Shown here: positions 42,745 to 50,690 of the stretch, piece by piece | How positions within the stretch are numbered: position 1 is the stretch's first letter | Layout of the letters: each line of letters starts with the position of its first letter | Made by a program: the position numbers and the translations under genes | Notes under the pieces: model-generated | The model's input: only the letters and a program-made list of their open reading frames with translations | What the model was told of the DNA's origin: nothing | The model's database searches: none | From: a virus | Virus record (IMG/VR): IMGVR_UViG_3300023174_003623 | Coordinates: 90,778-154,777 of that record | Reading direction: 5' to 3' (one strand) | Length of the DNA: 64,000 bases

Positions 42745-43045
42745 AGCACAGTGCGCCAAGTGTAAGGAGATTATATTCTCCGTGCATCGGCATGATTATA
42801 AATCCTGTGAATGCGGTGCGATTGCGGTTGATGGTGGAATGGCTTATCTAAAACGTGTAGGCAATCGCGAGGATATCATTGAGCGTGCTTTGGACTTGGA
42901 TGAGAAGATTGTAGAACAATGCGCTAATGCTGCTCAGTGGGGCATTGATACAGGTCGGAATGCTTACGGTATTACTCTTGCAGTCATCCGTGCTTTGCGT
43001 GATAATGATTGTCTAAACCTTGAGAAATTTGGAGCATCAAAATGA
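42728..43045 (+). CDS. Zinc-ribbon protein (DUF7695-like)
   Basis: 105 aa from ATG 42728. 'CAKCKEIIFSVHRHDYKSCE' then CGAIAVDGGMAYLKR is a compact zinc-ribbon seen in many phages (I believe DUF7695). The second half is helical. Function unknown. Confidence 0.65.
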   Translation: MIIQNEAQCAKCKEIIFSVHRHDYKSCECGAIAVDGGMAYLKRVGNREDIIERALDLDEKIVEQCANAAQWGIDTGRNAYGITLAVIRALRDNDCLNLEKFGASK

Positions 43046-43260
43046 ACCTTGAAGACATTATCCGCATGGCGCGGGAGGCAGGCCTCACCGTGCTGATAGA
43101 GCACGGTCTGACCGGTTACTTGGAACGCTTCGCCGCGCTAGTCGCCGCCGCCGAGCGCGAGGCGTGCGCGAAAGTTGTTGAGGACTACTGGAGAGAAGTT
43201 CACCTCGATATAGCAGTAGGTGAAATTGCGGCAGAAATCCGCGCAAGGGGGCAGGAATGA
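43042..43260 (+). CDS. Small REACA-motif protein 1
   Basis: 72 aa. Contains FAALVAAAEREACAKVVEDY and ends in a short EIRARG motif. Member of a family repeated in this region (43257, 44801, 47874; more distantly 44084, 44296). Markedly GC-rich compared with neighbours, suggesting recent arrival. Confidence 0.65.
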   Translation: MNLEDIIRMAREAGLTVLIEHGLTGYLERFAALVAAAEREACAKVVEDYWREVHLDIAVGEIAAEIRARGQE

Positions 43261-43451
43261 ACGAGCGACTTACTGAATTTTACAAACAGGCTTTTGGATA
43301 TTTGCCCGCACCCATCGGCGAGCCTGAGCTAGAAAAGTTTGCCGCTTTGGTCGCCGCCGCCGAGCGCGAGGCGTGTGCGTCTATGGTCGATCATATTTTA
43401 TGTGAAGGTGGCGGAACCTATGGAGATGCAATCCGCAGGAGGTCAGAGTGA
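43257..43451 (+). CDS. Small REACA-motif protein 2
   Basis: 64 aa; FAALVAAAEREACASMVDHI is nearly identical to the preceding gene over this motif, at DNA level too, indicating tandem duplication. ATGA overlap. Confidence 0.65.
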   Translation: MNERLTEFYKQAFGYLPAPIGEPELEKFAALVAAAEREACASMVDHILCEGGGTYGDAIRRRSE

Positions 43452-43484
43452 TTTTGTTTTTTTGTACTCTAAAAGGAGATTAAA

Positions 43485-43727
43485 ATGGAAGTAATGATTA
43501 AACTAGATGGTGATCAAGTTGACCGAATCGTGGTTGATCAACTTAAGAACAGTATCGCGTTGTTGGAAATGGAACTAGACAATCGTAATCGTAATCTTAA
43601 TTCCTTTGGTGTCTTTACCAGCGACCGCGAGAAGGATATTGTAGAAATTGAAAACCATCTTCTTGCTATGAAGACGACTCTCGATTGGTTTGAACCTTCT
43701 TGGATGCGAAATGAAAACCAAAAGTAA
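43485..43727 (+). CDS. Unknown small protein
   Basis: 80 aa with AAAGGAG upstream. Helical and charged; 'ELDNRNRNLNSFGVFTSDRE' in the middle. The 3' end overlaps the next gene by 17 bp. Confidence 0.6.
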   Translation: MEVMIKLDGDQVDRIVVDQLKNSIALLEMELDNRNRNLNSFGVFTSDREKDIVEIENHLLAMKTTLDWFEPSWMRNENQK

Positions 43728-43878
43728 AACCTTGGCTAAGGCTCTTAGACATATGAATGAAAAAATTGAGTCTTCTATTATTGCAGAAGCCGCTAACAAG
43801 ATTGAAGAACTGGAAGCCAAGGTATCTGAGTTGAACCAAAAACTATGTAAAGAAATCTTTAGATTAAGAGGTTCATAA
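43711..43878 (+). CDS. Small coiled-coil protein
   Basis: 55 aa from ATG 43711. 'ANKIEELEAKVSELNQKL' forms heptads, so it is a short coiled coil. TAATG overlap with the next gene. Confidence 0.55.
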   Translation: MKTKSKTLAKALRHMNEKIESSIIAEAANKIEELEAKVSELNQKLCKEIFRLRGS

Positions 43879-44087
43879 TGAGTCGGGCTGAAAAGGTTCT
43901 TAGGATGAGTGACGAAACAATTAACTTTTTGTCATCTACACTCGTATTGGGTGTTGTTTTTGGATTGATGTTTTTTACCGATATCATACAACCAACTTAC
44001 ATCACATCCTTACTGTATAAGTGTCAAGAGACTTTGCCAAGAAATCAGCACTGTAAAATCATTGCTGTTCCGGATGAAATCAAATGA
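43878..44087 (+). CDS. Small membrane protein with LPRxxxC motif 1
   Basis: 69 aa. One transmembrane helix (STLVLGVVFGLMFFTDII) followed by KCQETLPRNQHCKIIAVPDE. The motif C-x2-3-LPR-x3-C-x-IIA-[VI]-P recurs in the protein at 48441. Probably an inner-membrane protein with the Cys pair outside; role unknown. Confidence 0.6.
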   Translation: MSRAEKVLRMSDETINFLSSTLVLGVVFGLMFFTDIIQPTYITSLLYKCQETLPRNQHCKIIAVPDEIK

Positions 44088-44299
44088 AAAGACAAAAAAT
44101 TGAAGACCTCGCAATTCAAGCCGGAATCAAATCCTATGTATTAGGAATGGCTACCGAAGAAGCGTGGCAACAAACTGAACGATTTGTTGAGTTGATCATT
44201 CAAGCGTGTATTGACAATCTTTTTTTCCACGGACACGATGAAGCTGCTAATCAGTTAGAATGGTTGCGTGTGAATCGATTTGGAGTGAAGAATAAATGA
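44084..44299 (+). CDS. Unknown small protein, REACA-family-like
   Basis: 71 aa. 'IEDLAIQAGIKSYVLGMATE' then 'RFVELIIQACIDNLFFHGHD' follows the layout of the REACA family (L-A-x2-A-G ... F-x-x-LI-x2-AC). Confidence 0.6.
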   Translation: MKRQKIEDLAIQAGIKSYVLGMATEEAWQQTERFVELIIQACIDNLFFHGHDEAANQLEWLRVNRFGVKNK

Positions 44300-44817
44300 A
44301 AGAACTATCCAAAGAAGAAATCCTAGAAGCATTTAAGCGTCTTGCTAGCTCTCCTCGGTATCGTCTAAGCGAATTCGAAATCTTTACGATGGCTGTTCGC
44401 TGGATGGAAAAACAGAATAAAGGCGAAGAATCTATGAAAGAAATTACAGAAATTACTGATTATTCTATGAATATCAAGGATTTAGATATCAAGGATTTAG
44501 TAGCAGAAACTAATGCTAAATCCTTGTCTCTTTTTGATTTCAAACCAAATTATAATGTTGTGTTTCACAATGGAGATCGCCAGATTGGGAGACTTGACTT
44601 TAATGGTGGTGTGATGGTGTTTGAAGGAGATGCTGAAGAGAGTGCTAAAATATTCTTTGATGCTCTTGCAGAAAAGTTTGCGGATCGTTTGAAAGAAGAA
44701 CGAGAGAAGGAGCGCGAGGCAATTTGCCGTCTGGTACAGAGCATGTGGCGTGGCATCGACGCTGACAGGATGGTCGAAGCAATCCGCGCAAGGGGGAAGA
44801 ATGAACGAACTAATTAA
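44296..44817 (+). CDS. Unknown protein with REACA-like C-terminus
   Basis: 173 aa. N-terminal helical part, a central beta-rich part (NYNVVFHNGDRQIGRLDF), and the C-terminal 'EREKEREAICRLVQSM' with VEAIRARG, matching the ends of the small REACA proteins. Looks like a fusion of an unknown domain with that module. Confidence 0.6.
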   Translation: MKELSKEEILEAFKRLASSPRYRLSEFEIFTMAVRWMEKQNKGEESMKEITEITDYSMNIKDLDIKDLVAETNAKSLSLFDFKPNYNVVFHNGDRQIGRLDFNGGVMVFEGDAEESAKIFFDALAEKFADRLKEEREKEREAICRLVQSMWRGIDADRMVEAIRARGKNERTN

Positions 44818-45010
44818 AGAACTCGCCGACCAATCTTGGAACACATTTGATCTCCGAGGCGTTGAAGTCGGACCTCCTTATGTCTTTGCTGAACGATTCG
44901 CCGAGTTGATTGTGCGGGAATGTAGCATAGTCATTCAAGATTTTGTAGATCATAGAATTCCTGCCAGCGAATATCCTAAGCAGTTAAAAGAACATTTTGG
45001 AGTTGAATAA
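44801..45010 (+). CDS. Small REACA-family protein
   Basis: 69 aa from ATG 44801, overlapping the previous gene by 17 bp. 'MNELIKELADQSWNTFDLRG' then FAERFAELIVRECSIVIQDF. TAATG overlap with the next gene. Confidence 0.6.
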   Translation: MNELIKELADQSWNTFDLRGVEVGPPYVFAERFAELIVRECSIVIQDFVDHRIPASEYPKQLKEHFGVE

Positions 45011-45171
45011 TGGGTTGGACTTATGAAGTTAATGTTTGGGATGGTCCAACTGATGGTCAATTTAAATGGTTGCAGATTTACGCCGGAGAGAGTATAATCA
45101 AAGCAGTCTACAATATGTGGTGGGCTAAACGCAACGGATGGCAATGTATCAAGCTGGAATATAGACCGTGA
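45010..45171 (+). CDS. Unknown small protein
   Basis: 53 aa: MGWTYEVNVWDGPTDGQFKW and four more Trp. Beta-rich. TAATG start overlap and a GTGA overlap to the next gene support it as real. Confidence 0.6.
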   Translation: MGWTYEVNVWDGPTDGQFKWLQIYAGESIIKAVYNMWWAKRNGWQCIKLEYRP

Positions 45172-45347
45172 TAGATAAAACAACAAAGACGGTGATGGTG
45201 CTAGCCATAGTTGTATTCTTGGTCTTGAGTTATTTCGCAGTCACTCGCTCAAATGAACGAGAAGAAAAGTGTAGCAAAGTAAACGGGATTGTGATACAAT
45301 CCAATCAAGGTTGGATTTGTGTAGACTCTAACATTATGAAAGGATAA
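45168..45347 (+). CDS. Small membrane protein, GTG start
   Basis: 59 aa from GTG 45168. One N-terminal transmembrane helix (VMVLAIVVFLVLSYFAV) then a short hydrophilic tail with two Cys (KCSKVNG ... GWICVDS). Same layout as the product at 51294. A spanin-like or membrane-anchored role is possible; not shown. Confidence 0.5.
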   Translation: MIDKTTKTVMVLAIVVFLVLSYFAVTRSNEREEKCSKVNGIVIQSNQGWICVDSNIMKG

Positions 45348-45351
45348 ACAA

Positions 45352-45612
45352 ATGATTGAAGGCAAGGTTGAAGGCATTCGCCGTGAGAAGTATTGGAACG
45401 AGCGTGATATTGATGAGAAGCTAGAGGGTCTCCGTCAGGCTCTGTTTCAGCAACATCATCTGATTAGTATGATTCATGATATGGTGTTAAAGTTGAACGT
45501 GCATCAGCATGTAAACGATAAAATGATTCTTCCGTTTAATTTTCCGGATAATCACATTAGAAGCCCGTATGTTCCTAATTGCATTCAGATTCAGAATGAA
45601 CAGAAGGAATAA
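45352..45612 (+). CDS. Unknown small protein
   Basis: 86 aa, charged N-terminal half and His-rich middle (QQHHLISMIHDMVLKLNVHQ). No family recognised. Confidence 0.6.
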   Translation: MIEGKVEGIRREKYWNERDIDEKLEGLRQALFQQHHLISMIHDMVLKLNVHQHVNDKMILPFNFPDNHIRSPYVPNCIQIQNEQKE

Positions 45613-45617
45613 TTGCA

Positions 45618-45989
45618 ATGTCTAAGTTAGCACATTTGATTACTGCGACTGCAACAGGAGATGTTGCTGCATCAAGGAAACTAAAACCAAATTATATTAA
45701 TGTTGACGTTGAGCATTCATACGATCCACACTCTTATGATGTGCTTTATGACATTGGAATGAGGTTACATAAAAAAACTCGTATTGCAAGGTCCTTATCT
45801 GAACAAATCAATGCTGAAGCTGAACAAGATATGTTAACTAATGTTAGGCGCGCAATGATAGAAGAGGTGTTTGGAGAATTCCGTCACTATCTTGTTGAAA
45901 TGCGTGCTGCATTATACGATAATGATGATTATCGCATTAAAACTCTTTTGGCGGAGATGGAACATCAAATGTTTCATGAAGGAATTTAA
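45618..45989 (+). CDS. Unknown helical protein
   Basis: 123 aa. 'MSKLAHLITATATGDVAASR' start, long helix in the second half (NVRRAMIEEVFGEFRHYLVE). Unknown. Confidence 0.6.
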   Translation: MSKLAHLITATATGDVAASRKLKPNYINVDVEHSYDPHSYDVLYDIGMRLHKKTRIARSLSEQINAEAEQDMLTNVRRAMIEEVFGEFRHYLVEMRAALYDNDDYRIKTLLAEMEHQMFHEGI

Positions 45990-45990
45990 T

Positions 45991-46218
45991 ATGATCATTG
46001 ACCGTTATGTAAAGTTTGAATGGAAGGGTTCTCAGGAAGTAGAGAACGGTGTCGCTGTATTCACTGTTCTTGAATCTGAAAGACTTGAAGTGGAGCTGAC
46101 CCATTTTGGTGCGGCTCATGCTATTTTCAAGCGAATGGAAAAGATTGCGGGCATGGCGTTTCGCGATGGTGAATCTAGCTTGCTGGCAAGAGTCAATAAT
46201 TTGGTGCAGTCGCTATGA
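45991..46218 (+). CDS. Unknown small protein
   Basis: 75 aa from ATG 45991. 'MIIDRYVKFEWKGSQEVENG' beta-rich start and a helical end. ATGA overlap downstream. Confidence 0.6.
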   Translation: MIIDRYVKFEWKGSQEVENGVAVFTVLESERLEVELTHFGAAHAIFKRMEKIAGMAFRDGESSLLARVNNLVQSL

Positions 46219-46406
46219 AGTCCCATAAAGAACAGGTAATAGAATCCGCTATTCAAGGATTGATTGAGGGAGGATTCACCAAAGACTATGCTTATTTGTT
46301 TGAGAAGTTGCTTGACAGGGTATATACCGCAGCATACAATGAGGGTAAGTGGTCAGGTCAACAGGAAAGTTATATCAACAGCCTTCATTGGAGCAATAGT
46401 AGATAA
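46215..46406 (+). CDS. Unknown small protein
   Basis: 63 aa. 'VIESAIQGLIEGGFTKDYAY' then LLDRVYTAAYNEGKW. Distantly like the REACA set in size and layout. Confidence 0.55.
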   Translation: MKSHKEQVIESAIQGLIEGGFTKDYAYLFEKLLDRVYTAAYNEGKWSGQQESYINSLHWSNSR

Positions 46407-46407
46407 C

Positions 46408-46623
46408 ATGAAATACTACACCTACTGTGAGCCAACCAGTACCGAGGACATGACACCGCTGTATATCACTCTAAGTGAAGAAGAGATTCTAAAAGAATAT
46501 TGGGACTATTGGTATGGTCGGATGTGCGCCAAGTTTGGTCAAAAGCATGTTGATGCGAACTATAGCACTAAAGAATGTATAGAAGACTGGTGCGTGGTGC
46601 ATTGGGCAGAGGAGAGTGAGTGA
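46408..46623 (+). CDS. Conserved small phage protein
   Basis: 71 aa. 'MKYYTYCEPTSTEDMTPLYI' and 'SEEEILKEYWDYWYGRM' are met in small proteins of many tailed phages. Function unknown. TGATG overlap with the next gene. Confidence 0.65.
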   Translation: MKYYTYCEPTSTEDMTPLYITLSEEEILKEYWDYWYGRMCAKFGQKHVDANYSTKECIEDWCVVHWAEESE

Positions 46624-46967
46624 TGAGTGAGATAATCGACCTTAATAAAGCATTCTTGAAATACTTTAACGAATCAGAAGGATTTTCATTAAGATCTGAA
46701 AGATTCTATGATGATGTTAGGTCGATTCTAACAAATCCAGCGTTATCCTCGGCAAGTAGAAATAAACTGATGCGTGGTTGGCTTGAGGCTGCATTCATTC
46801 AAGGTGCAAGGACTATGGCACAGGATACTCTAGACACGCTTGGTGATTATGCCACAGCTGTTGCTGGAATTGATGAAAAAGTATATAATAGATCTGAAGC
46901 ATTTGATGCTGCTAGAGATAATCTTATGACATACTTCACACAGGTACTAAACGGAGAAACAGAATGA
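46623..46967 (+). CDS. Unknown protein
   Basis: 114 aa from ATG 46623. Helical, with 'RSEAFDAARDNLMTYFTQVL' at the end. No family recognised. Confidence 0.6.
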   Translation: MSEIIDLNKAFLKYFNESEGFSLRSERFYDDVRSILTNPALSSASRNKLMRGWLEAAFIQGARTMAQDTLDTLGDYATAVAGIDEKVYNRSEAFDAARDNLMTYFTQVLNGETE

Positions 46968-47164
46968 ATGCAGAAGAAGACCTTAAAAAACTAAGGCGAT
47001 TATTAAAAGAGTTCTTTCAGATGCTGGATAGTACAGAAGAGAGCGACAGCGGAAGAATCTTTAAACCAATCCAAATATCTAGTTGTCGCGCTTTGATGAT
47101 CAAACCTTTAAATAAATTGTTGAACGATCTTAGAAAAGAAGCAATGAGGGAGATTGAAGAATGA
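46964..47164 (+). CDS. Unknown small protein
   Basis: 66 aa, helical and charged; ATGA overlaps on both sides. Confidence 0.6.
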   Translation: MNAEEDLKKLRRLLKEFFQMLDSTEESDSGRIFKPIQISSCRALMIKPLNKLLNDLRKEAMREIEE

Positions 47165-47562
47165 GCCCTGAACTAGATAAACGACTATGCGAAGACTTTC
47201 CTAAAATCTTTGCACAAAGAAACGGATCGCCTAAAGAAACTGCATTTGCATTTGGTTTCGAATGCGGTGATGGGTGGTACGATATTATATCCACACTATG
47301 TGCTGTGATTCAGAATCAAATTAAGTATACTCCTGATATTCCTGAAGTCGTTGCTCTTCAGGTCAAAGAAAAATATGGAACACTTAGATTTTATATCTAT
47401 GGTGGTAATGACTATACTGATGGAATGATTGCAATGGCTGAATCTATGAGCGCAAAGATCTGTGAACTCTGCGGTAACAAAGGCAAGGTCATTGAAGATA
47501 ATGGTTGGTTGAAGACTCGGTGTAACACTTGCCATCGTGTTGAAGAGGTTGGACAAGAATAA
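47161..47562 (+). CDS. Conserved phage zinc-ribbon protein
   Basis: 133 aa. 'FGFECGDGWYDIISTLCAVI' then 'QVKEKYGTLRFYIYGG' and a Cys4 zinc ribbon (CELCGNKG ... RCNTCHR). Similar proteins occur in diverse phages, role unknown. Confidence 0.7.
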   Translation: MSPELDKRLCEDFPKIFAQRNGSPKETAFAFGFECGDGWYDIISTLCAVIQNQIKYTPDIPEVVALQVKEKYGTLRFYIYGGNDYTDGMIAMAESMSAKICELCGNKGKVIEDNGWLKTRCNTCHRVEEVGQE

Positions 47563-47567
47563 AGTTG

Positions 47568-47596
47568 TTTACTTATTTTAATTTATAGATTATAAT
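47568..47596 (+). promoter_or_regulatory. Sigma-70 type promoter
   Basis: TTTACT (47568-47573), 17-bp spacer, TATAAT (47591-47596). Confidence 0.6.
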
Positions 47597-47626
47597 TGAC
47601 TTATAAATTGAAACGAGGATCTTACG

Positions 47627-47863
47627 ATGTACACTACAAAAGTTACTTGGCTCGGCACCGAATATGGTTGCCGAGTGTTCAAGGACGGTGAACTGATCCT
47701 TGAAGGATGGGCTTCTTCTCGGGAGCTTATTGGTGCAACTTTCCGCGATTTGCTCCGCACCATTGACAAGTGCGGTGAGGGCGACAGCTTTACTTCTGCT
47801 GCTCGTCATCGTAATAGCAAAGAAGGAAATCTTTGCATCGGTGTGAAACACATTTGGCATTAA
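47627..47863 (+). CDS. Unknown small protein
   Basis: 78 aa, start MYTTKVTWLGTEYGCRVF with CGAGGA upstream. C-rich codon ends suggest strong early expression. The pattern 'ASSRELIGATFRDLLRTIDK' with CGEGDSFTSAAR is shared by small proteins of other phages. Confidence 0.65.
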   Translation: MYTTKVTWLGTEYGCRVFKDGELILEGWASSRELIGATFRDLLRTIDKCGEGDSFTSAARHRNSKEGNLCIGVKHIWH

Positions 47864-47873
47864 GGAGGAAGAA

Positions 47874-48155
47874 ATGAATGACCGAATTCTAGAATTGGCT
47901 GTACGGGCTGAGTTATATGTTGATTGGAATGGAAGACCGTATCCTCGGGCAATGAGTGCTGAGGAATGCAGGGCAGCCTATGCAAAGTTTGCTGAACTCA
48001 TTATCGCTGATACACGCGAGGCTTGTGCTAAGATTTGCGATTCTTATGCTGAAAACCAGAAATCTTGGTCTACCGGAGAAGATAGTGCTGAAGAATATCG
48101 AGAGCAAGCGGCAAATGAACTCGCCGATACAATCCGTGAAAGTTGGAATATATGA
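47874..48155 (+). CDS. REACA-family protein
   Basis: 93 aa. 'MNDRILELAVRAELYVDWNG', FAELIIADTREACAKICDSY, and a C-terminal 'ANELADTIRESW'. The fullest member of the family repeated across 43-48 kb. Confidence 0.65.
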   Translation: MNDRILELAVRAELYVDWNGRPYPRAMSAEECRAAYAKFAELIIADTREACAKICDSYAENQKSWSTGEDSAEEYREQAANELADTIRESWNI

Positions 48156-48439
48156 GACCACAAGAAATCAATCGTAACATTGATTTAGCTTTCAAACGGT
48201 TTGCTCGTGATGGCAATCTAATTCATTTTCAGAAGTGTAAGAATCATCTGGAAAAACGATTAGAATGGTTTCGTAAGACTGAACCAGAATTAGATTTTGG
48301 TTTTACAAATTATATGTATTGTTTTAAAGATGAGTATAACGAAGAAGACATAAAGCATCATTTAAGTTATATCTCTGACCGATGGAATTGCCCCGGTCGC
48401 ATTAACTTTATGCTTGAAGTGATTAACCGAGGAATTTGA
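48152..48439 (+). CDS. Unknown protein
   Basis: 95 aa from ATG 48152 (ATGA overlap). Charged; 'FGFTNYMYCFKDEYNEEDIK' in the second half. Unknown. Confidence 0.6.
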   Translation: MRPQEINRNIDLAFKRFARDGNLIHFQKCKNHLEKRLEWFRKTEPELDFGFTNYMYCFKDEYNEEDIKHHLSYISDRWNCPGRINFMLEVINRGI

Positions 48440-48440
48440 T

Positions 48441-48623
48441 ATGAAAGATGATATTGTAAGTCTTATAGGTTTTCTAGGTGGCATAGTAGTTACTGTTTGT
48501 TTGCTTATTGCACTTTGCCCGGATTCATTCACGCAAGCAGAAGATGCCCTAAAACAATGTGAAAAATCTTTACCTAGAGATCAAAAATGTATGATAATTG
48601 CAATTCCAGAGGATAAAAAGTGA
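48441..48623 (+). CDS. Small membrane protein with LPRxxxC motif 2
   Basis: 60 aa. Transmembrane helix LIGFLGGIVVTVCLLIAL then CEKSLPRDQKCMIIAIPED. Paralogue of the 43878 product by the shared tail motif. Confidence 0.65.
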   Translation: MKDDIVSLIGFLGGIVVTVCLLIALCPDSFTQAEDALKQCEKSLPRDQKCMIIAIPEDKK

Positions 48624-48961
48624 AAAAGATTAAATCAGAATTGACGCTCGAAGAAGCATGGGGCATGAACGGGCTGATGGCAACTTCCGCTTTTCGTTAC
48701 TGCCTCGGGCGAATGACTTACATCGTTGGCGAATGTGCTGATTGGCTTATCGCTAACTGGGATAAGTTTCCGCCTAGTGTCAGGTCTCTTATTGAACGAG
48801 AACTTGAAGAAGAATTTGGAAATGATGACAGGGAACGGATGCACAATCCACAAGGCATGTGGAAGCCTCTCGGGCACGATTGCGACCGCAAAGAATGGGA
48901 ACGAGTAAGAAAGCTTTGGAATAAAAAAGAAGACTATGATGATGAAACCACAGGATGTTGA
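48620..48961 (+). CDS. Conserved phage protein, GTG start
   Basis: 113 aa; GTG 48620 overlaps the previous stop, with AGAGG at 48608. 'ATSAFRYCLGRMTYIVGECA' with DWLIANW is typical of a widespread small phage protein of unknown role. Overlaps the following ORF by 26 bp. Confidence 0.65.
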   Translation: MKKIKSELTLEEAWGMNGLMATSAFRYCLGRMTYIVGECADWLIANWDKFPPSVRSLIERELEEEFGNDDRERMHNPQGMWKPLGHDCDRKEWERVRKLWNKKEDYDDETTGC

Positions 48962-49091
48962 TGAGCTTATGTCTGCTTTCATTCGATATGAGAAAGCACT
49001 GACTCATCTTCCTTTTGAATCTCTTTTAACAAGAGAAGAGATGGAAGAAGCTGAACTAATAATGCAACAACAGTTTGCATACGAAGAATAG
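48936..49091 (+). CDS. Unknown small acidic protein
   Basis: 51 aa from ATG 48936 (or the ATGs at 48939 and 48942). 'DVDELMSAFIRYEKALTHLP' and an acidic helix 'TREEMEEAELIMQQQF'. Start is uncertain because three ATGs are adjacent. Confidence 0.45.
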   Translation: MMMKPQDVDELMSAFIRYEKALTHLPFESLLTREEMEEAELIMQQQFAYEE

Positions 49092-49145
49092 ACCACTACC
49101 ACACTTCCCCCCAGATGTCAATAGAAAAGAATTTCTTTTTACCTG

Positions 49146-49173
49146 TTGACATCTTTTTTTGATTCTGTATAAT
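49146..49173 (+). promoter_or_regulatory. Early promoter, family A (AAA ATPase)
   Basis: TTGACA, 16-bp spacer, TATAAT (49168-49173), then the family A leader core CTCATCGAAACGAAACAGGAG split over the ribosome-binding site. Confidence 0.85.
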
Positions 49174-49204
49174 GCCTCTCATCGAAACGAAACAGGAGAT
49201 GGAA

Positions 49205-50053
49205 ATGCCTAAAGGTGTATACGAACGTAAGCCGCGCATTAAGAAAGACGACTTTGCGACTCCCCGTATGTCAATGGTTGTCACTGAGACTGATGACCAG
49301 ATTGACACTCGCCTTCGTAGCCGGTTTCGCACTGTTGGTATCATGGCGAAGTCTGCATGTGATGGTATTACTCGCTCTTTGATTGTCTCTGGGCCTCCGG
49401 GTCTTGGCAAGTCTTTCACGGTCGAGAAGATTGTGTCAGACTACGATAAGAGTGGTAAGAAGGCTGTCATCTGCAAGGGTTATGTGCGTCCTACTGGCTT
49501 GTATAAGACTCTGTACGAATATCGTCATGCTGGCAATGTGATTGTGTTTGACGACTGCGACTCTGCCTTTCAGGATATGGATGCTCTCAATCTTCTGAAG
49601 GCTGCGTGCGATACTACTGAGAAGCGACGCCTGATGTGGGGTGCTGAGACTCGCATGACTGACGCTAACGGTAAACCCATGCCTTGGTCGTTTGATTTTG
49701 AAGGTTCTATCATCTTCATCACCAATTACGACTTCGATGCTGCGATTGCCGCTAACAACAAGTTCAGCGAACACTTCAATGCGCTTATCAGTCGGTCGCA
49801 CTACATTGATACCGGCATGAAGTCGATTCGTGACTATCTGGTGCGAATTCAGCAAGTGGTCGATGAAGGCATGTTGGACGATATGGGGTTGACGGCATAC
49901 CAGCAGCGTGATATCATTGACTTCGTGTTCGACAACGCACCTAAGTTTCGAGAGCTTACGTTGCGTATGGTAATCAAGCTCGCAGGGTTGTACAATATCA
50001 GCCGTACCGAGTGGAAGACGATGGCTTCTGTTACTCTGTTCAAGAAAATCTAA
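49205..50053 (+). CDS. AAA+ ATPase
   Basis: 282 aa from ATG 49205 (AGGAG 7 bp upstream; ATG 49199 is too close to it). Walker A GPPGLGKS (63-70), Walker B NVIVFDDCDS (D116, D117), sensor-1-like 'SIIFITNYDF'. The family occurs in early regions of large phages, role unknown. Strongly biased codons and a consensus promoter point to high early expression. Confidence 0.85.
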   Translation: MPKGVYERKPRIKKDDFATPRMSMVVTETDDQIDTRLRSRFRTVGIMAKSACDGITRSLIVSGPPGLGKSFTVEKIVSDYDKSGKKAVICKGYVRPTGLYKTLYEYRHAGNVIVFDDCDSAFQDMDALNLLKAACDTTEKRRLMWGAETRMTDANGKPMPWSFDFEGSIIFITNYDFDAAIAANNKFSEHFNALISRSHYIDTGMKSIRDYLVRIQQVVDEGMLDDMGLTAYQQRDIIDFVFDNAPKFRELTLRMVIKLAGLYNISRTEWKTMASVTLFKKI

Positions 50054-50067
50054 ACTGGAGACTTATA

Positions 50068-50427
50068 ATGATTGACTACATTGTGACTTTTACCGACAAC
50101 CACCTTAAGAACATTGCCAAGGGTCTGTTGAGTTATAACGGTATTGAGGCGTCTGATTTGCGAAAGCTTAAGACGACCAAAACGAAAGTCGTCGAGGCTA
50201 TTGTCGCTGACCCTGAGTTCAAACAGTCTTTACTTAAGACTCTTAATGATCATCTGGCTTTTAGCAATCTTTATGATTGTTTTCCGTTTGAAGATGATAT
50301 GTACGATATTGCTATCATCAAAGATATTTGTGACGCACTTCAAGTTAAGAACCAAGAAGCTAACAGGAAGCGTATGATTGAAGACGCCCGTGAGTTGTTG
50401 ATTGAGAACGGGTATACGGTTTCTTAA
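50068..50427 (+). CDS. Unknown protein downstream of AAA ATPase
   Basis: 119 aa from ATG 50068. Helical; 'NHLKNIAKGLLSYNGIEASD' near the start and 'RKRMIEDARELLIENGYTVS' at the end. Probably cotranscribed with the ATPase; may be its partner. Its last bases overlap the end of the converging HicA-like gene. Confidence 0.65.
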   Translation: MIDYIVTFTDNHLKNIAKGLLSYNGIEASDLRKLKTTKTKVVEAIVADPEFKQSLLKTLNDHLAFSNLYDCFPFEDDMYDIAIIKDICDALQVKNQEANRKRMIEDARELLIENGYTVS

Positions 50428-50669
50428 CTGTTACCAAGAGCTGCCACACGACTTGTCTTTTTAAGAATGTCTCTCACTACACCGGGAGACACTTTATTGT
50501 GGTGTGGCAGTTCTACTCTTTCTTCTGGTGCGTCTGGGTGTTTATAGATAGCATGGTCGCCTGTGTCTCTATGCTTCACCCAGCCATTCTGTCGTAAGTG
50601 TGACTCAACATCACGACGTTTGTCCATCGTGATTTTAATTTCTTGAATGTATTGAAGAAAAGTTATCAT
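50424..50669 (-). CDS. HicA-like toxin domain with capsid-targeting-like start
   Basis: 81 aa. Residues 1-11 MITFLQYIQEI fit the targeting motif (YIQE|I). The rest is a HicA/YcfA mRNA-interferase-like dsRBD fold: 'RRDVESHLRQNGWVKHRDTG' with DHAIYKHP, then 'ELPHHNKVSPGVVRDILKKT', including the usual active His region (GDHAIYKH). No HicB antitoxin gene is adjacent. Minus strand, with a late-like promoter upstream, inside an otherwise rightward early region. Confidence 0.75.
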   Translation of the reverse strand: MITFLQYIQEIKITMDKRRDVESHLRQNGWVKHRDTGDHAIYKHPDAPEERVELPHHNKVSPGVVRDILKKTSRVAALGNS

Positions 50670-50690
50670 AAAAGAGTTCCTGTTTTTTTG

